From positions 41,260 to 105,259 of the forward strand of contig DEAD01000013.1 in the NCBI GenBank assembly GCA_002346645.1: DNA of 64,000 bases. The letters run 5' to 3'. Made by a program: the position numbers and the translations under genes. Origin of the DNA: Dehalococcoidia bacterium UBA2991. GTDB taxonomy: Bacteria > Chloroflexota > Dehalococcoidia > Tepidiformales > Tepidiformaceae. The notes under the pieces were generated by a model. The model saw only the letters and a list, made by a program, of their open reading frames with translations. It was not told the origin of the DNA and did not search any database. Shown one piece after another: positions 1 through 9,717 of this stretch. Within the stretch, counting starts at the first letter, position 1, and every line of letters begins with the position of its first letter.

Positions 1-62
1 AGACGAGCATGATTTAGGATCATGTGCCGCAAGGCGTAGGAGTTCGAGTCTCCTCTTCCCCA
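1..62 (+). tRNA. tRNA-Leu(UAG), 5' end cut by window edge
   Basis: The window opens inside a tRNA. The anticodon arm is visible at about 8-24 (stem CATGA/TCATG, loop TTTAGGA, anticodon TAG). It is followed by a long type-II variable arm (GCC..GGC), a T-arm at 38-54 (AGGAG, loop TTCGAGT, CTCCT) and the 3' acceptor strand at 55-61 with discriminator A at 62. The long variable arm and the anticodon identify tRNA-Leu reading CUA/CUN codons. CCA is not encoded. The D-arm and 5' acceptor strand lie outside the window. Confidence 0.93.
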
Positions 63-134
63 TAGGTATTTGGGGGACCCGTCACTCGTCAGAACGGGAC
101 GTAGGAAAATCGGAGTCGGGCAAAAGGGGACGTC

Positions 135-1119
135 ATGGCGCTTCTTGAGGTAAATGACCTTCGGACTTACTTCTACACACAGGAAGGCGTCGTCAAAGCA
201 GTTGACGGCACATCCTATTCAGTAGAAGCAGGCGAGACACTGGGGCTTGTAGGTGAGTCTGGTTGCGGTAAGAGTGTTTCGGCACTCTCTATCCTGCGGC
301 TAATCCCATCGCCTCCCGGCAAAATAGTTTCCGGCGAGATCCTGTTTGAAGGACGCGATCTGCTGAAACTAGATGAGAGCGAGATGAGACGCATCCGCGG
401 CAACGACATCGCAATGGTGTTCCAGGAGCCGATGACTTCTCTCAATCCTGTTCTCACCATCGGTCGTCAGATCACGGAGTCTTTGGAACTACACCAAGAT
501 CTCCGCGGCAGAGCTGCACGCGAACGAGCAGTTGAGCTGCTCGAGCTAGTAGGCATTCCCGCAGCCCGAACCCGAATTGACGACTACCCACATCAATTTT
601 CCGGGGGCATGCGTCAGCGCGTAATGATTGCGATGGCAATGAGCTGCAACCCCAAGATCCTGTTAGCAGATGAGCCTACAACAGCACTTGATGTGACCAT
701 CCAAGCACAAATCCTCGAGGTCATGGCGCGGTTAAGCCGAGAGTTTGGGACCGCTTGCATCATCATCACCCACAACCTGGGCGTGGTTGCTCGCTACGCC
801 GACCGAGTCAATGTGATGTACGCAGGCAAGGTCATCGAACGAGCTAGCGCTTCCGAGCTATATGCGAACCCAACACACCCCTACACACATGGCCTGTTGA
901 ACTCGGTGCCTCGTCTCGATGAGCATCGGCAGGAAAAACTAATTCCTATTGAAGGCCTTCCACCAGACCTGGCAAATTTGCCAGACGGATGTAGTTTTTA
1001 CCCACGGTGTGACTTCCGCACTGATAAGTGCCTCGAACAGTACCCTGACACAGTCATGGTAGATCCTGAACACCAGGCTGCCTGTTGGGAATGGCAGAAC
1101 GTCGGAAGGGAGAAACCAG

Positions 1120-1136
<17 letters not shown>
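135..1136 (+). CDS. dppD: Oligopeptide/dipeptide ABC transporter ATP-binding protein (OppD/DppD family)
   Basis: One of the two cytoplasmic ATPases that power uptake of peptides or similar nickel/oligopeptide-family substrates. Walker A GESGCGKS is at residues 40-47, the signature FSGGMRQR is near 155-162, and Walker B ILLADEP has D179/E180. The C-terminal oligopeptide-type extension carries the Cys-rich stretch CSFYPRCDF typical of OppD/DppD. The 333 aa length is normal. The ATG is preceded by AAAGGGGA at good spacing. It overlaps the partner ATPase by 17 bp. No permease or binding-protein gene lies beside it: the gene directly follows tRNA-Leu, so the membrane subunits must be elsewhere. 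Substrate is not predictable from the ATPase. Confidence 0.93.
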
Positions 1137-2145
<1,009 letters not shown>

Positions 2146-2169
2146 GGTGAGTAGCAAGTAAATCAATCA

Positions 2170-2205
2170 AGAGAAGGGGTGGCCCATGTGGGCCACCCCT
2201 TCTCT
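2170..2205. terminator. Strong bidirectional hairpin between convergent dppF and ilvC
   Basis: A perfect inverted repeat has GAGAAGGGGTGGCCCA at 2171-2186 and its exact complement at 2189-2204, with one more A-T pair outside (2170/2205). The gap is only 2 nt, so the top of the stem opens to form the loop. It lies 25 bp after the dppF stop and about 110 bp beyond the end of convergent ilvC, where it can stop transcription from both sides. There is no long T-tract, so it is not a textbook intrinsic terminator. Confidence 0.8.
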
Positions 2206-2315
2206 ATTGAAAATTCCTTACACGCTAAGCCGAACAATCACCGGCATCATAATCCTGGGCTATCCCCATAGCCCTAGTTACGTGGAATACAACCGAAGCA
2301 AATCCCTAATCTGGT

Positions 2316-3314
2316 CTAGTCGTCTTGGTTAAGCCAGGACATCATGCCCCGCATCTCAGCTCCTACCTTCTCAACTTGGTGGTTGGCATCTTGACGACGC
2401 ATAGCTAGGAAACTAGAACGGCCAGACATGTTCTCGAGAATAAACTCTTTCGCAAACTTCCCTGTTTGGATCTCCTCGAGAATACGGCGCATTTCGGCAC
2501 GAGTATCATCAGTAATAATGCGCGGGCCGCGGCTATAGTCCCCATATTCAGCTGTATCACTGACGGAATAGCGCATCCCAGCCAGACCGCCTTCATAAAT
2601 CAGATCCACTATCAACTTTAGCTCATGCATAGTCTCAAAGAAGGCACTCTCAGGTTGGTAACCAGCCTCGACCAGGGTCTCGAAGGACGCCTTAATCAGT
2701 GCTGAAATCCCCCCACATAGAATTACCTGCTCTCCAAAAAGATCGGTTTCAGTCTCTTCAAGGAAAGTGGTCTCCAGCACTCCCCCCCGGGTACCACCAA
2801 TACCTTTCGCATAAGCAAGGGCCAGCTGCTGAGCAACCTCGCTAGAATCCTGATGGACAGCAAGTAAGCAAGGCACTCCGCCACCCTCGGTAAAGACACG
2901 ACGAACCAGGTGGCCCGGACCTTTGGGTGCCACCATGGTCACGTCAACAAAGGGTGGCGGGTCGATCTGCTGAAAGTGAATATTGAAGCCGTGGGCGAAC
3001 ATTAACATCTTGCCCTCGGAAAGACCGGGTTCAATGGCCTTCTCATAAACATCACGCTGCAGGTGATCCGGAATCAAAACCATAATCACATCTGCTTCGC
3101 GAGATACGTCCTCAACAGTGCCCACGCGCAAGCCCGAATCTTCAACCGAACTCCACGAAGGTGAGCCTGGATAAAGTCCGACCCTCACATCAAGGCCTGA
3201 ATCATGCAGGTTCAGAGCGTGGGCATGTCCCTGCGAACCAAAACCAATAACAGCTATCTTGCGATTCTTCAGCAACTCCAGATTGGCGTCATCGTCGTAG
3301 TACATCGTTGCCAT
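2316..3314 (-). CDS. ilvC: Ketol-acid reductoisomerase (class I)
   Basis: Second step of valine/isoleucine synthesis: Mg2+-dependent isomerisation and NAD(P)H reduction of acetolactate or acetohydroxybutyrate. The Rossmann motif GFGSQGHAHALN lies at about 24-35. The C-terminal knotted domain carries the metal/substrate motifs DLFGEQ, FETMHELKLI and SDTAEYGDY. The 332 aa length fits class I. A good AAGGAG precedes the ATG. In the cofactor-specificity loop (46-54) the usual Arg of GLRxGS is Tyr48 (GLYPGSPSW). The gene stands alone without ilvBN. A 12-bp palindrome GCGTA-AA-TACGC lies in its leader at 3342-3353, of unknown meaning. Confidence 0.96.
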   Translation of the reverse strand: MATMYYDDDANLELLKNRKIAVIGFGSQGHAHALNLHDSGLDVRVGLYPGSPSWSSVEDSGLRVGTVEDVSREADVIMVLIPDHLQRDVYEKAIEPGLSEGKMLMFAHGFNIHFQQIDPPPFVDVTMVAPKGPGHLVRRVFTEGGGVPCLLAVHQDSSEVAQQLALAYAKGIGGTRGGVLETTFLEETETDLFGEQVILCGGISALIKASFETLVEAGYQPESAFFETMHELKLIVDLIYEGGLAGMRYSVSDTAEYGDYSRGPRIITDDTRAEMRRILEEIQTGKFAKEFILENMSGRSSFLAMRRQDANHQVEKVGAEMRGMMSWLNQDD

Positions 3315-3363
3315 GCCGACACTCCTTTAGGTTGGGCCGCCGCGTAAATACGCTGCGACGGGG

Positions 3364-4170
3364 TTATTTAGGCAGAATTACTTGGCGGCTATGCCGGTCG
3401 CGACTGTACTCCACGAACGGGTTAATGCCGATCTCACGTAACATCCAATGTCTCTCAATTACCTTCACTTTTCCCTCAACCACCCGTGCCCAATCAGCAA
3501 TACGGGGACGAGCGGGATCTATCGCAATCTCAACGGCGGCATCATTCTCACCAGCTACCACTCCGATTAGCCGGGGGTACCCAAAGGCTGGACCGGGAGT
3601 CGCGTCTAGGAGATCTAACACTGCATCTACACCCGACACGATGCCGTAAACAGAATCAATGAGGGCCACTTTCTCATCGAGAAAGCCTGCAGCTTCTTCA
3701 CGATCACCAGCGATTAGTTTTTCGTATAACCCACGTACAAGTTTCCTTGTATTCCGAGGAGAACCTCCCCGAAAGGCTTCGGCATCATCCATAGCAGCAA
3801 GCGTAGGCTTATCGAGTTCAATGTCTCGCATCATGCCGTAGAGACGGCGATCCACAATAAGCCCGTCCTCAATTCGAACAACATCGAGGACTCTCTGCTG
3901 AAAGGCACGCCAGTCATACCCCTTGGCTTCAATAGTCGCACGCAAGGCAATCAGGCCACCGTCCTCCACCACCTCAACCTCTGTGTACGTGCAATCGGCA
4001 TACCGCTGCAGCAACTCATGATGGAAATCACGCACAGCTACGCTGTCACGAAGCATAGGACTGCGGAACGAGTGGAAGACAACCCCTGGGTGATGCAACG
4101 ACTGAATCTCATCAAACCGGTCGTAATTAATGGCAGTGACGAGCGCCTCTACAACGTCGCTGTTAGGCAT
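3364..4170 (-). CDS. Tandem SnoaL/NTF2-fold protein of unknown function
   Basis: The 268 aa protein appears to hold two NTF2/SnoaL-like units. Residues 1-130 show the pattern VEALVTAINYDRFDEIQSLHHPGVVFHSF and 140-255 repeat it (RKLVRGLYEKLIAGDREEAAGFLDE...). Each has the alpha-cone plus curved sheet signature of a ketosteroid-isomerase-like barrel. Such folds bind small hydrophobic molecules and act as isomerases, cyclases or dehydratases, but no catalytic set can be assigned here. The start is supported by a -10-like TATCCT ending 6 nt upstream of the ATG, suggesting a leaderless mRNA. Family assignment rests on pattern recognition only. Confidence 0.72.
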   Translation of the reverse strand: MPNSDVVEALVTAINYDRFDEIQSLHHPGVVFHSFRSPMLRDSVAVRDFHHELLQRYADCTYTEVEVVEDGGLIALRATIEAKGYDWRAFQQRVLDVVRIEDGLIVDRRLYGMMRDIELDKPTLAAMDDAEAFRGGSPRNTRKLVRGLYEKLIAGDREEAAGFLDEKVALIDSVYGIVSGVDAVLDLLDATPGPAFGYPRLIGVVAGENDAAVEIAIDPARPRIADWARVVEGKVKVIERHWMLREIGINPFVEYSRDRHSRQVILPK

Positions 4171-4182
4171 ACGGACAGGATA
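4171..4182 (-). promoter_or_regulatory. Leaderless-type -10 (TATCCT) for the tandem NTF2-fold gene
   Basis: On the minus strand TATCCT (4182-4177) is followed by 6 nt (GTCCGT) and then the ATG at 4170. Transcription starting 6-7 nt after the hexamer would begin at the start codon. No purine-rich Shine-Dalgarno is present. The same geometry recurs at ten other starts in this window. Confidence 0.6.
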
Positions 4183-4311
4183 CCTCAGGCTTAACTTCGC
4201 CCGATTGTACCTTGCGTCACGAACGCAGGACAGGAGCCACTAACCTGACGCTGAGAGCCCCGGACGGTAGCCTGTGTACCCTCCACTCTGAGGAAGAAGC
4301 GAGGAAGCCCC

Positions 4312-6858
4312 GTGACTGAGCCCACACCTGTCCAAGAACGCGACATTCTTACGGAGACAGACGCCACTGCTCGAGCTGAGCGCATCTCCAACTGCCGCTA
4401 TGAGTTAGCGCTTGACCTCATAAAAGGTGCCCCCACTTACAAGGGGACAGTAACAATCGCTTTCGACCAATCAGGAGAAGGCGACCTCACGCTTAATTTC
4501 AGGGGAAAGCGGATCGACTCGCTGCAGCTAAACGGTGAAACCGTCGATTTCGAATGGATAGGGAAAAAGCTCACCCTGGCAGGGAAATTACTCCTAAGCT
4601 CGAACTCCCTGCGTATCGAATATGAGAACGACTATGACCACGGTGGCGACGGATTCCACCAGTTCGTAGACCCCGAGGATGGGGAAGAATACCTGTACAC
4701 GAACTTCGAGCCGTTCGACGCACATCGCCTTTTTCCATGCTTCGACCAGCCAGACATCAAAGCAAGCTATCAACTTACCGTCACTGCTCCAGCAGAGTGG
4801 ACGCTGACAGCAAATGCCAGCGAGGCCTCAGCCGAGACCCAAGCCGACAGCCGCATTCAACGGCAGTACGCAGAGACCCCCCCCTTTAGTACCTACCTTT
4901 TTGCACTAATCGCCGGACCTTATCACGTAGCCCGCGACCAACATGAAGGCATCCCTCTAGGGCTGCTCTGTCGACGTTCGATGGCGCAGTACTTAGATAC
5001 GGATGAGCTATTCACCATCACCCGCCAGGGCCTGGACTTCTTTGGGGAGTTCTTCGACTACAAGTATGCCTTCGGCAAATACGACCAGATCTTCGTTCCC
5101 GAGTTCAACCATGGTGCGATGGAGAATGTCGGCGCCGTCACCTTCAACGAATCGATGGTTTATCGCGACCCCCCAACAGAAAACCAGCGGAGAAGAAGGG
5201 CGGAGGTAATTCTCCATGAAATGGCCCACATGTGGTTCGGGAACCTGGTAACAATGCGCTGGTGGAACGACCTCTGGCTAAATGAGAGCTTCGCCACGTA
5301 TATGTCGTACCTGGCGATGGAAGCAGCAACACGCTTCCAGTCAGGCTGGCAAGACTTCAACAACGGCATCAAGAATTGGGCCTATCGACAAGACCAGCTA
5401 GTAACAACGCATCCTATTGCCGGTACAGTGCGGGACACAGACGAGACCTTCCTCAACTTCGACGGAATCACCTACGGGAAAGGTGCCTCGGTTCTGAAAC
5501 AGTTAGTGGCTACGATTGGAATAGAAGGGTTCCGAGAAGGCATGCGTCATTACTTCCGCACTTACGACTATGGGAATGCTTCCTTGCACGACTTTCTCGG
5601 AGCTTTAGAGACAGGAAGTGGTCGCAAATTAGAAGAGTGGTCTCGTCTTTGGCTAGAGACCGCATCACTGAATACCATTCGGGCGGAGTGGGTAAGCGAC
5701 AGCGAGCATCTAATACAATTAGATCTAAGCCAGACTGCCCCTGCCGACTACCCCACCATTCGTCCACATACCCTAGAAACAGGCCTCCTTTCCGACGACG
5801 GAACTAAAACCCTTATCGAGGCCATTCCAGCAGTACTAGAAGGTGAACGCACATCAGTTGAAGGAGTTCAAGGAAAAGCAAGGCCTGCTCTCGTCTATCC
5901 CAATTTCAACGACCATGCCTACGCCAAGATCGCCCTTGACGATCAGTCTGTTGCATGGGCAAGGGAAAATATAGAGCGCGTGGAGGACGACCTGCTGCGG
6001 CAGCAGCTTTGGTCAACCCTTTGGAGCATGGTGCGCGACCAACAGCTAAAGTCCACCGACTTTCTTGCAATCGTGCGTAACAAAATCCGGTTTGAGCAAA
6101 ACATCGAACTTGTGGACTCCGTCTTGGGTCACGCCGCCTCATCACACGGACGATATGTACCTGCCAATCAACGTGACTCAGAAGCACACGAGCTTTTTGA
6201 GACAGCACGCAAGGGCCTACTAGGCGCTCCGGACGAAGACACTCGAATCATCTGGGGCAGAGCTCTCGTTGGTTTTGCCGTCAACCCCAATGATCTCCTT
6301 TACCTTGGACAATTAGCCGACGGTGACGAGGTCATCTCCGGTTTCGAACTCGACCAAGACATGAGGTGGGGCATAAGTGCACGTTACACCGCCTTTGGTT
6401 TGCCAGGAGCGGCTGAGCGTGTCTCTGCCGAAGCAAAGCGAGATCCTTCAGACAGAGGCCAGCGGGCTCAGTTACGCTGCGAAACTTCTGTCCCAGATCC
6501 AAAAATTAAAGCTGCAGCATGGGAACGCTTTACAGGTGAAGGGTATGGATCTCGTTACCTCAACCAAGCTGCCATGAGCGGGTTTAATTGGACACACCAG
6601 GAAGAGCTTTTAAACCCATACATCGAGGCTTTCTTTGAACAGGTACCGGAGGTCTTCACTGAGCGAGATCGCGAGTTTGCGACGGTTTTCTATGGAGGCT
6701 TATTCCCAGGTTACCGGGTTGAAAAGGACACCCTAGAACGTGCCCAGTCACTTCTAGACGCAACATCGGAGGAACAGGCTGTTCTGCAACGCATGTTACG
6801 CGAATCAATCGACGACTTAGGTCGGGCCATCTCATGCCGAGCTTTCGCTGATAGTTAG
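4312..6858 (+). CDS. pepN: Aminopeptidase N, M1 family zinc metallopeptidase
   Basis: Cytoplasmic enzyme that removes N-terminal residues from peptides; no signal peptide is seen. The exopeptidase motif GAMEN is at residues 268-272. The zinc site HEMAH is at 302-306 and the third ligand Glu325 lies in WLNE, matching HExxH-x18-E. The N-terminal beta-saddle domain and helical C-terminal region give 848 aa, like actinobacterial/Chloroflexota PepN. The GTG start has GAGGAAG upstream. It converges with glyS: the two stop codons are adjacent with no terminator between them, so transcripts probably overlap. Confidence 0.95.
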   Translation: MTEPTPVQERDILTETDATARAERISNCRYELALDLIKGAPTYKGTVTIAFDQSGEGDLTLNFRGKRIDSLQLNGETVDFEWIGKKLTLAGKLLLSSNSLRIEYENDYDHGGDGFHQFVDPEDGEEYLYTNFEPFDAHRLFPCFDQPDIKASYQLTVTAPAEWTLTANASEASAETQADSRIQRQYAETPPFSTYLFALIAGPYHVARDQHEGIPLGLLCRRSMAQYLDTDELFTITRQGLDFFGEFFDYKYAFGKYDQIFVPEFNHGAMENVGAVTFNESMVYRDPPTENQRRRRAEVILHEMAHMWFGNLVTMRWWNDLWLNESFATYMSYLAMEAATRFQSGWQDFNNGIKNWAYRQDQLVTTHPIAGTVRDTDETFLNFDGITYGKGASVLKQLVATIGIEGFREGMRHYFRTYDYGNASLHDFLGALETGSGRKLEEWSRLWLETASLNTIRAEWVSDSEHLIQLDLSQTAPADYPTIRPHTLETGLLSDDGTKTLIEAIPAVLEGERTSVEGVQGKARPALVYPNFNDHAYAKIALDDQSVAWARENIERVEDDLLRQQLWSTLWSMVRDQQLKSTDFLAIVRNKIRFEQNIELVDSVLGHAASSHGRYVPANQRDSEAHELFETARKGLLGAPDEDTRIIWGRALVGFAVNPNDLLYLGQLADGDEVISGFELDQDMRWGISARYTAFGLPGAAERVSAEAKRDPSDRGQRAQLRCETSVPDPKIKAAAWERFTGEGYGSRYLNQAAMSGFNWTHQEELLNPYIEAFFEQVPEVFTERDREFATVFYGGLFPGYRVEKDTLERAQSLLDATSEEQAVLQRMLRESIDDLGRAISCRAFADS

Positions 6859-8211
6859 CTAGAAGGCGCCCGGAAGGCGATCCCTAAGAGCATCCACAAG
6901 GCCCGCTATGGGGACACGAATTTGTTCCTGCGAATCACGTTCACGAATCGTTACTGATTCGTCCTCCAACGTGTCGAAATCGACAGTGACACAAAGTGGC
7001 GTCCCAATCTCGTCCTGTCTACGGTAACGGCGACCAATAGATTGGGTTTCGTCATATTGGGTCATCCAATGTGAGCGAATGAGAGCATGTACACGTTTGG
7101 CAGTGGGCGTGAGTGTGTTCTTCTTTGAGAGCGGTAAGACAGCAACCTTGATTGGGGCTATGGCCGCAGGAAGTTTCAACACAACACGCTCGTCCCCCTT
7201 CTCGTCAGGCTCAACTGTGTAGTTCTCGATCAACGCAACAGCCACAGTGCGAGTGAGCCCCAACGCGGGCTCTATCACATACGGCGTGAATCGCTCACGC
7301 GTTTCTTCATCAAAATACGTAAGGTCCTGCCCACTGTGTGTGCTATGGGCCTTGAGGTCGAAGTCAGTGCGATTAGCAATGCCCTCCAACTCGCCCCATC
7401 CCCATGGAAACCTATACTCGATGTCGCTCGTGCCATCGCTGTAGTGGGAGAGTTCATCCTCAGTATGCGCACGAATTCTAATGCGGGAGGAATCAATGCC
7501 GATGGTCTCGGAGTGCCAACGCTGGCGCTCATCAATCCAATACCGGTGCCACTCAGGAGCATCAGCTGGCCGACAGAAGAACTCTACCTCCATGCATTCA
7601 AACTCCAGCGTTCGGAATATGAATCGGCCAGGAGTGATCTCGTTGCGGAAACTGGGGCGAGTTTGGGCGATACCAAAGGGAAGCTTGCGCCGCATTGAGC
7701 TGCGCACATTTTCAAAATTTACAAACATCCCCTGTGCCGTCTCAGGAGGAAGGTAGGCGATTGCTCCTTCATCAACGACGGGACCCACCTGGGTTTGGAA
7801 CATTAGGTTGAAGAATCGCGGGTCTGTAAGTTCACCCCCGCAGTTAGGACAGAGCGGTTTTCCATCAGCTCCTCGTTCTATATCTCCATACTGACCTTCA
7901 TCGATATGATCGGGCCGGAAGCGCTGGCGGCATGCCTTGCAATCCACAAGCGGATCGTTAAAAGCCTGAGTATGGCCACTTGCCACCCATACCTCTGGAT
8001 TGGTAAGCATGGCCGCATCGATCCCAACGATATCCTCGCGTTCACGAACCATAGCCCGCCACCACGAATCACGAATATTGCGTTTTAGTTCCACACCAAG
8101 AGGCCCATAGTCGTAGGTGTTAGCAAAGCCTCCATAGATTTCTGCAGAAGGAAAAACGAAGCCCCGACGCTTCGCAAGAGAGACGATCGTGTCTAGATCT
8201 AGTGCCGGCAT
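6859..8211 (-). CDS. glyS: Glycyl-tRNA synthetase, alpha2 (eukaryote/archaeal-like) type
   Basis: Class II aminoacyl-tRNA synthetase charging tRNA-Gly. The N-terminus reads FVFPSAEIYGGFANTYDYG, a hallmark of the single-subunit alpha2 enzyme rather than the GlyQ/GlyS tetramer. A Cys-rich insert near 90-125 (CKAC..CPNC) is visible, as are the class II motif with FRNEITPGRF and the C-terminal anticodon-binding domain (KVAVLPLSKK...). Length 450 aa is typical. TAGGAGAAG precedes the ATG at good spacing. It is followed upstream by pncC in the same direction (44 bp gap). I see no T-box leader. Confidence 0.96.
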   Translation of the reverse strand: MPALDLDTIVSLAKRRGFVFPSAEIYGGFANTYDYGPLGVELKRNIRDSWWRAMVREREDIVGIDAAMLTNPEVWVASGHTQAFNDPLVDCKACRQRFRPDHIDEGQYGDIERGADGKPLCPNCGGELTDPRFFNLMFQTQVGPVVDEGAIAYLPPETAQGMFVNFENVRSSMRRKLPFGIAQTRPSFRNEITPGRFIFRTLEFECMEVEFFCRPADAPEWHRYWIDERQRWHSETIGIDSSRIRIRAHTEDELSHYSDGTSDIEYRFPWGWGELEGIANRTDFDLKAHSTHSGQDLTYFDEETRERFTPYVIEPALGLTRTVAVALIENYTVEPDEKGDERVVLKLPAAIAPIKVAVLPLSKKNTLTPTAKRVHALIRSHWMTQYDETQSIGRRYRRQDEIGTPLCVTVDFDTLEDESVTIRERDSQEQIRVPIAGLVDALRDRLPGAF

Positions 8212-8255
8212 AGCTTCTCCTATCTCGCGCTGGCTGCGCAGTGGGAGACCTCACC

Positions 8256-8765
8256 TTAGCCCAGTGCCGAGTTAGGCCCCAAATCGAGGTCCTCGACAAG
8301 CATCTCCAGGGCATGTTCCGCAATCTGTTCCATGATGGAGACCCGCGAGCCCTCGAAGTGCATCTCTTGACCCACTGTGCGTTCAGGACCAGCGAGAGCA
8401 AATGCAACACCACCTATCGGCTTAGAAGACCGTCCTCGTATTGGACCTGCCATACCGCTCTCAGCCAAGACATAGTCAACGCCAGTTCGAACACGAACAG
8501 CTTCGGCAATGCCTGCTACAGCTGCAGGACTAACTGCGCCATGCTGACGAAGGAATTCAAGATCGACACCAAAAGTGTCCGGCTTAGAACTCATGGAGTA
8601 TGCAACCAGCCCGCGCTCGAACCATTTGGACGCTCCAGAAACGCTGATGAGCCGAGCCGAGATCAGGCCACCCGCTGTGCTTTCTGCTACAGCCAATCGC
8701 GCCTCACGGTTTAAAAGGAGCTCGCCAACACGGACAGCAAGTAGATCATGCTCTTGAATGGACAT
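8256..8765 (-). CDS. pncC: CinA C-terminal family protein, nicotinamide-nucleotide amidohydrolase
   Basis: Stand-alone PncC/CinA-C domain that deamidates nicotinamide mononucleotide in pyridine-nucleotide recycling. The family signature LAVAESTAGGLISARL lies at about 24-39 with the nucleophilic Ser of EST, and GMAGP near 104-108. Length 169 aa matches PncC lacking the N-terminal MoCF-like domain. The start ATG at 8765 is preceded by TAGCAT-N6 on the minus strand and has no Shine-Dalgarno, so it is predicted leaderless. It is divergent from phzF with only 22 bp between starts and lies 44 bp upstream of glyS in the same direction. Confidence 0.9.
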   Translation of the reverse strand: MSIQEHDLLAVRVGELLLNREARLAVAESTAGGLISARLISVSGASKWFERGLVAYSMSSKPDTFGVDLEFLRQHGAVSPAAVAGIAEAVRVRTGVDYVLAESGMAGPIRGRSSKPIGGVAFALAGPERTVGQEMHFEGSRVSIMEQIAEHALEMLVEDLDLGPNSALG

Positions 8766-8787
8766 GCCCCGATGCTACGCTGCTGCA
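8766..8787. promoter_or_regulatory. Bidirectional leaderless promoter with overlapping -10 elements (pncC / phzF)
   Basis: Only 22 bp separate the divergent start codons. On the plus strand TACGCT (8776-8781) is followed by 6 nt and ATG 8788. On the minus strand TAGCAT (8777-8772) is followed by 6 nt and ATG 8765. The two hexamers share base pairs 8776-8777. Neither gene has a Shine-Dalgarno. The symmetry suggests one melted region from which polymerase can fire in either direction. Confidence 0.62.
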
Positions 8788-9678
8788 ATGGACGAGTACG
8801 AGATCAAAATCGTCGATGCCTTCACCAACAAGCGCTATTCAGGTAACCCCTGCGGTGTCGTGACCCGGGCGGAAGGTCTTACCTATGTGCAAATGCAAGC
8901 CATCGCACGCGAACTGAACCTAAGCGAAACCTCATTCGTAACGCCCTCGCTAGTTGCAGATATCCGGGCGCAGTTCTTTACACCAAAGAAGGAGATCCCA
9001 CTGGCAGGACACCCCACCATTGCTACCATGCATGCGCTAGTGGAAGAGGGACGTATCGAACTTAAGGAAGGGCCCCGACGGGTAGTCCAGGAGCTCAGCA
9101 TCGGCGTTCTTCCTGTCGATCTAGAACAGAGGAAAGATGGCAGTGTACGCATTGTGATGACTCAGGCGCCGCCAGAGTTCCATCGCAGATTGGATCGCAG
9201 CGTATATGCGCAGGCACTGGGTATCTCGACTTCTGACATGCTTGATGGCGTTCCAGTACAGGTAGTCAGTACTGGAACACCTCAGGCGATGGTGCCAGTA
9301 AAGTCTCTAGCGGTACTCGAGAAGATTCGGCCGGATCTTCAACATCTTAGTGACCTCGAGGAAGTAGGGCACTACTTCAGCACCCACGTGTTCACGGTGG
9401 AAGCATACGATGCCACTAATAAGACCCATTCACGACACTTTGGACCCTCTTCAGGTGTCCAAGAGGACCCTGTCACCGGAAGTGCCACCGGTGGAATGGC
9501 AGCCTACCTTTGGCGCTATGGCCTCGTACGCGAGACCTCCTACACAGTGGAACAGGGCCACATCATGGGCCGCCCTGGTCTCGTCGAGGTAGAAGTCGAA
9601 GGCAAGGGGAGTGAGCCTACAACAGTCCGTATAGCAGGGAGCGGCGTAACAGTGCTCCGGGGCACCATCACAGTTTGA
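8788..9678 (+). CDS. PhzF-family isomerase/epimerase
   Basis: PhzF-like diaminopimelate-epimerase-fold protein. The conserved opening VDAFTNKRYSGNPCGVV and the catalytic Glu in LNLSETSFV are present. The second half has GPSSGVQEDPVTGSATGG, the other family hallmark. Family members isomerise small carboxylic acids; the substrate here is unknown and no phenazine genes are nearby. An upstream in-frame ATG (8758) would add 10 unconserved residues and overlap pncC. The start at 8788 fits both the family and the TACGCT-N6-ATG leaderless promoter. Length 296 aa is normal. Confidence 0.88.
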   Translation: MDEYEIKIVDAFTNKRYSGNPCGVVTRAEGLTYVQMQAIARELNLSETSFVTPSLVADIRAQFFTPKKEIPLAGHPTIATMHALVEEGRIELKEGPRRVVQELSIGVLPVDLEQRKDGSVRIVMTQAPPEFHRRLDRSVYAQALGISTSDMLDGVPVQVVSTGTPQAMVPVKSLAVLEKIRPDLQHLSDLEEVGHYFSTHVFTVEAYDATNKTHSRHFGPSSGVQEDPVTGSATGGMAAYLWRYGLVRETSYTVEQGHIMGRPGLVEVEVEGKGSEPTTVRIAGSGVTVLRGTITV

Positions 9679-9705
9679 CTGCCTATCACCCAACGTGAGC
9701 TCTGC

Positions 9706-9711
9706 TAGGCT
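9706..9711 (+). promoter_or_regulatory. Leaderless-type -10 (TAGGCT) for the SCO1664-family gene
   Basis: TAGGCT ends 6 nt upstream of ATG 9718 and is preceded by TGC, giving an extended -10 look (TGCTAGGCT). No Shine-Dalgarno is present. A TTGACT at 9675-9680 is 25 bp away, too far for a standard -35. Confidence 0.6.
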
Positions 9712-9717
9712 GCCAAC

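Noticed and set aside
3342..3353. 12-bp palindrome GCGTA-AA-TACGC before ilvC as an operator
   Set aside because: It is a single short palindrome with no second copy or known regulator motif, so it is not reported as a site.
8212..8255. T-box riboswitch before glyS
   Set aside because: The gap to pncC is only 44 bp, with a Shine-Dalgarno but no specifier or antiterminator structure.
9675..9711. TTGACT as a -35 for the SCO1664-family promoter (and similar TTGACT at 44615 and 31441)
   Set aside because: The spacers to the -10 are 25, 25 and 23 bp, outside the 16-19 bp range. They are probably chance or part of coding sequence.
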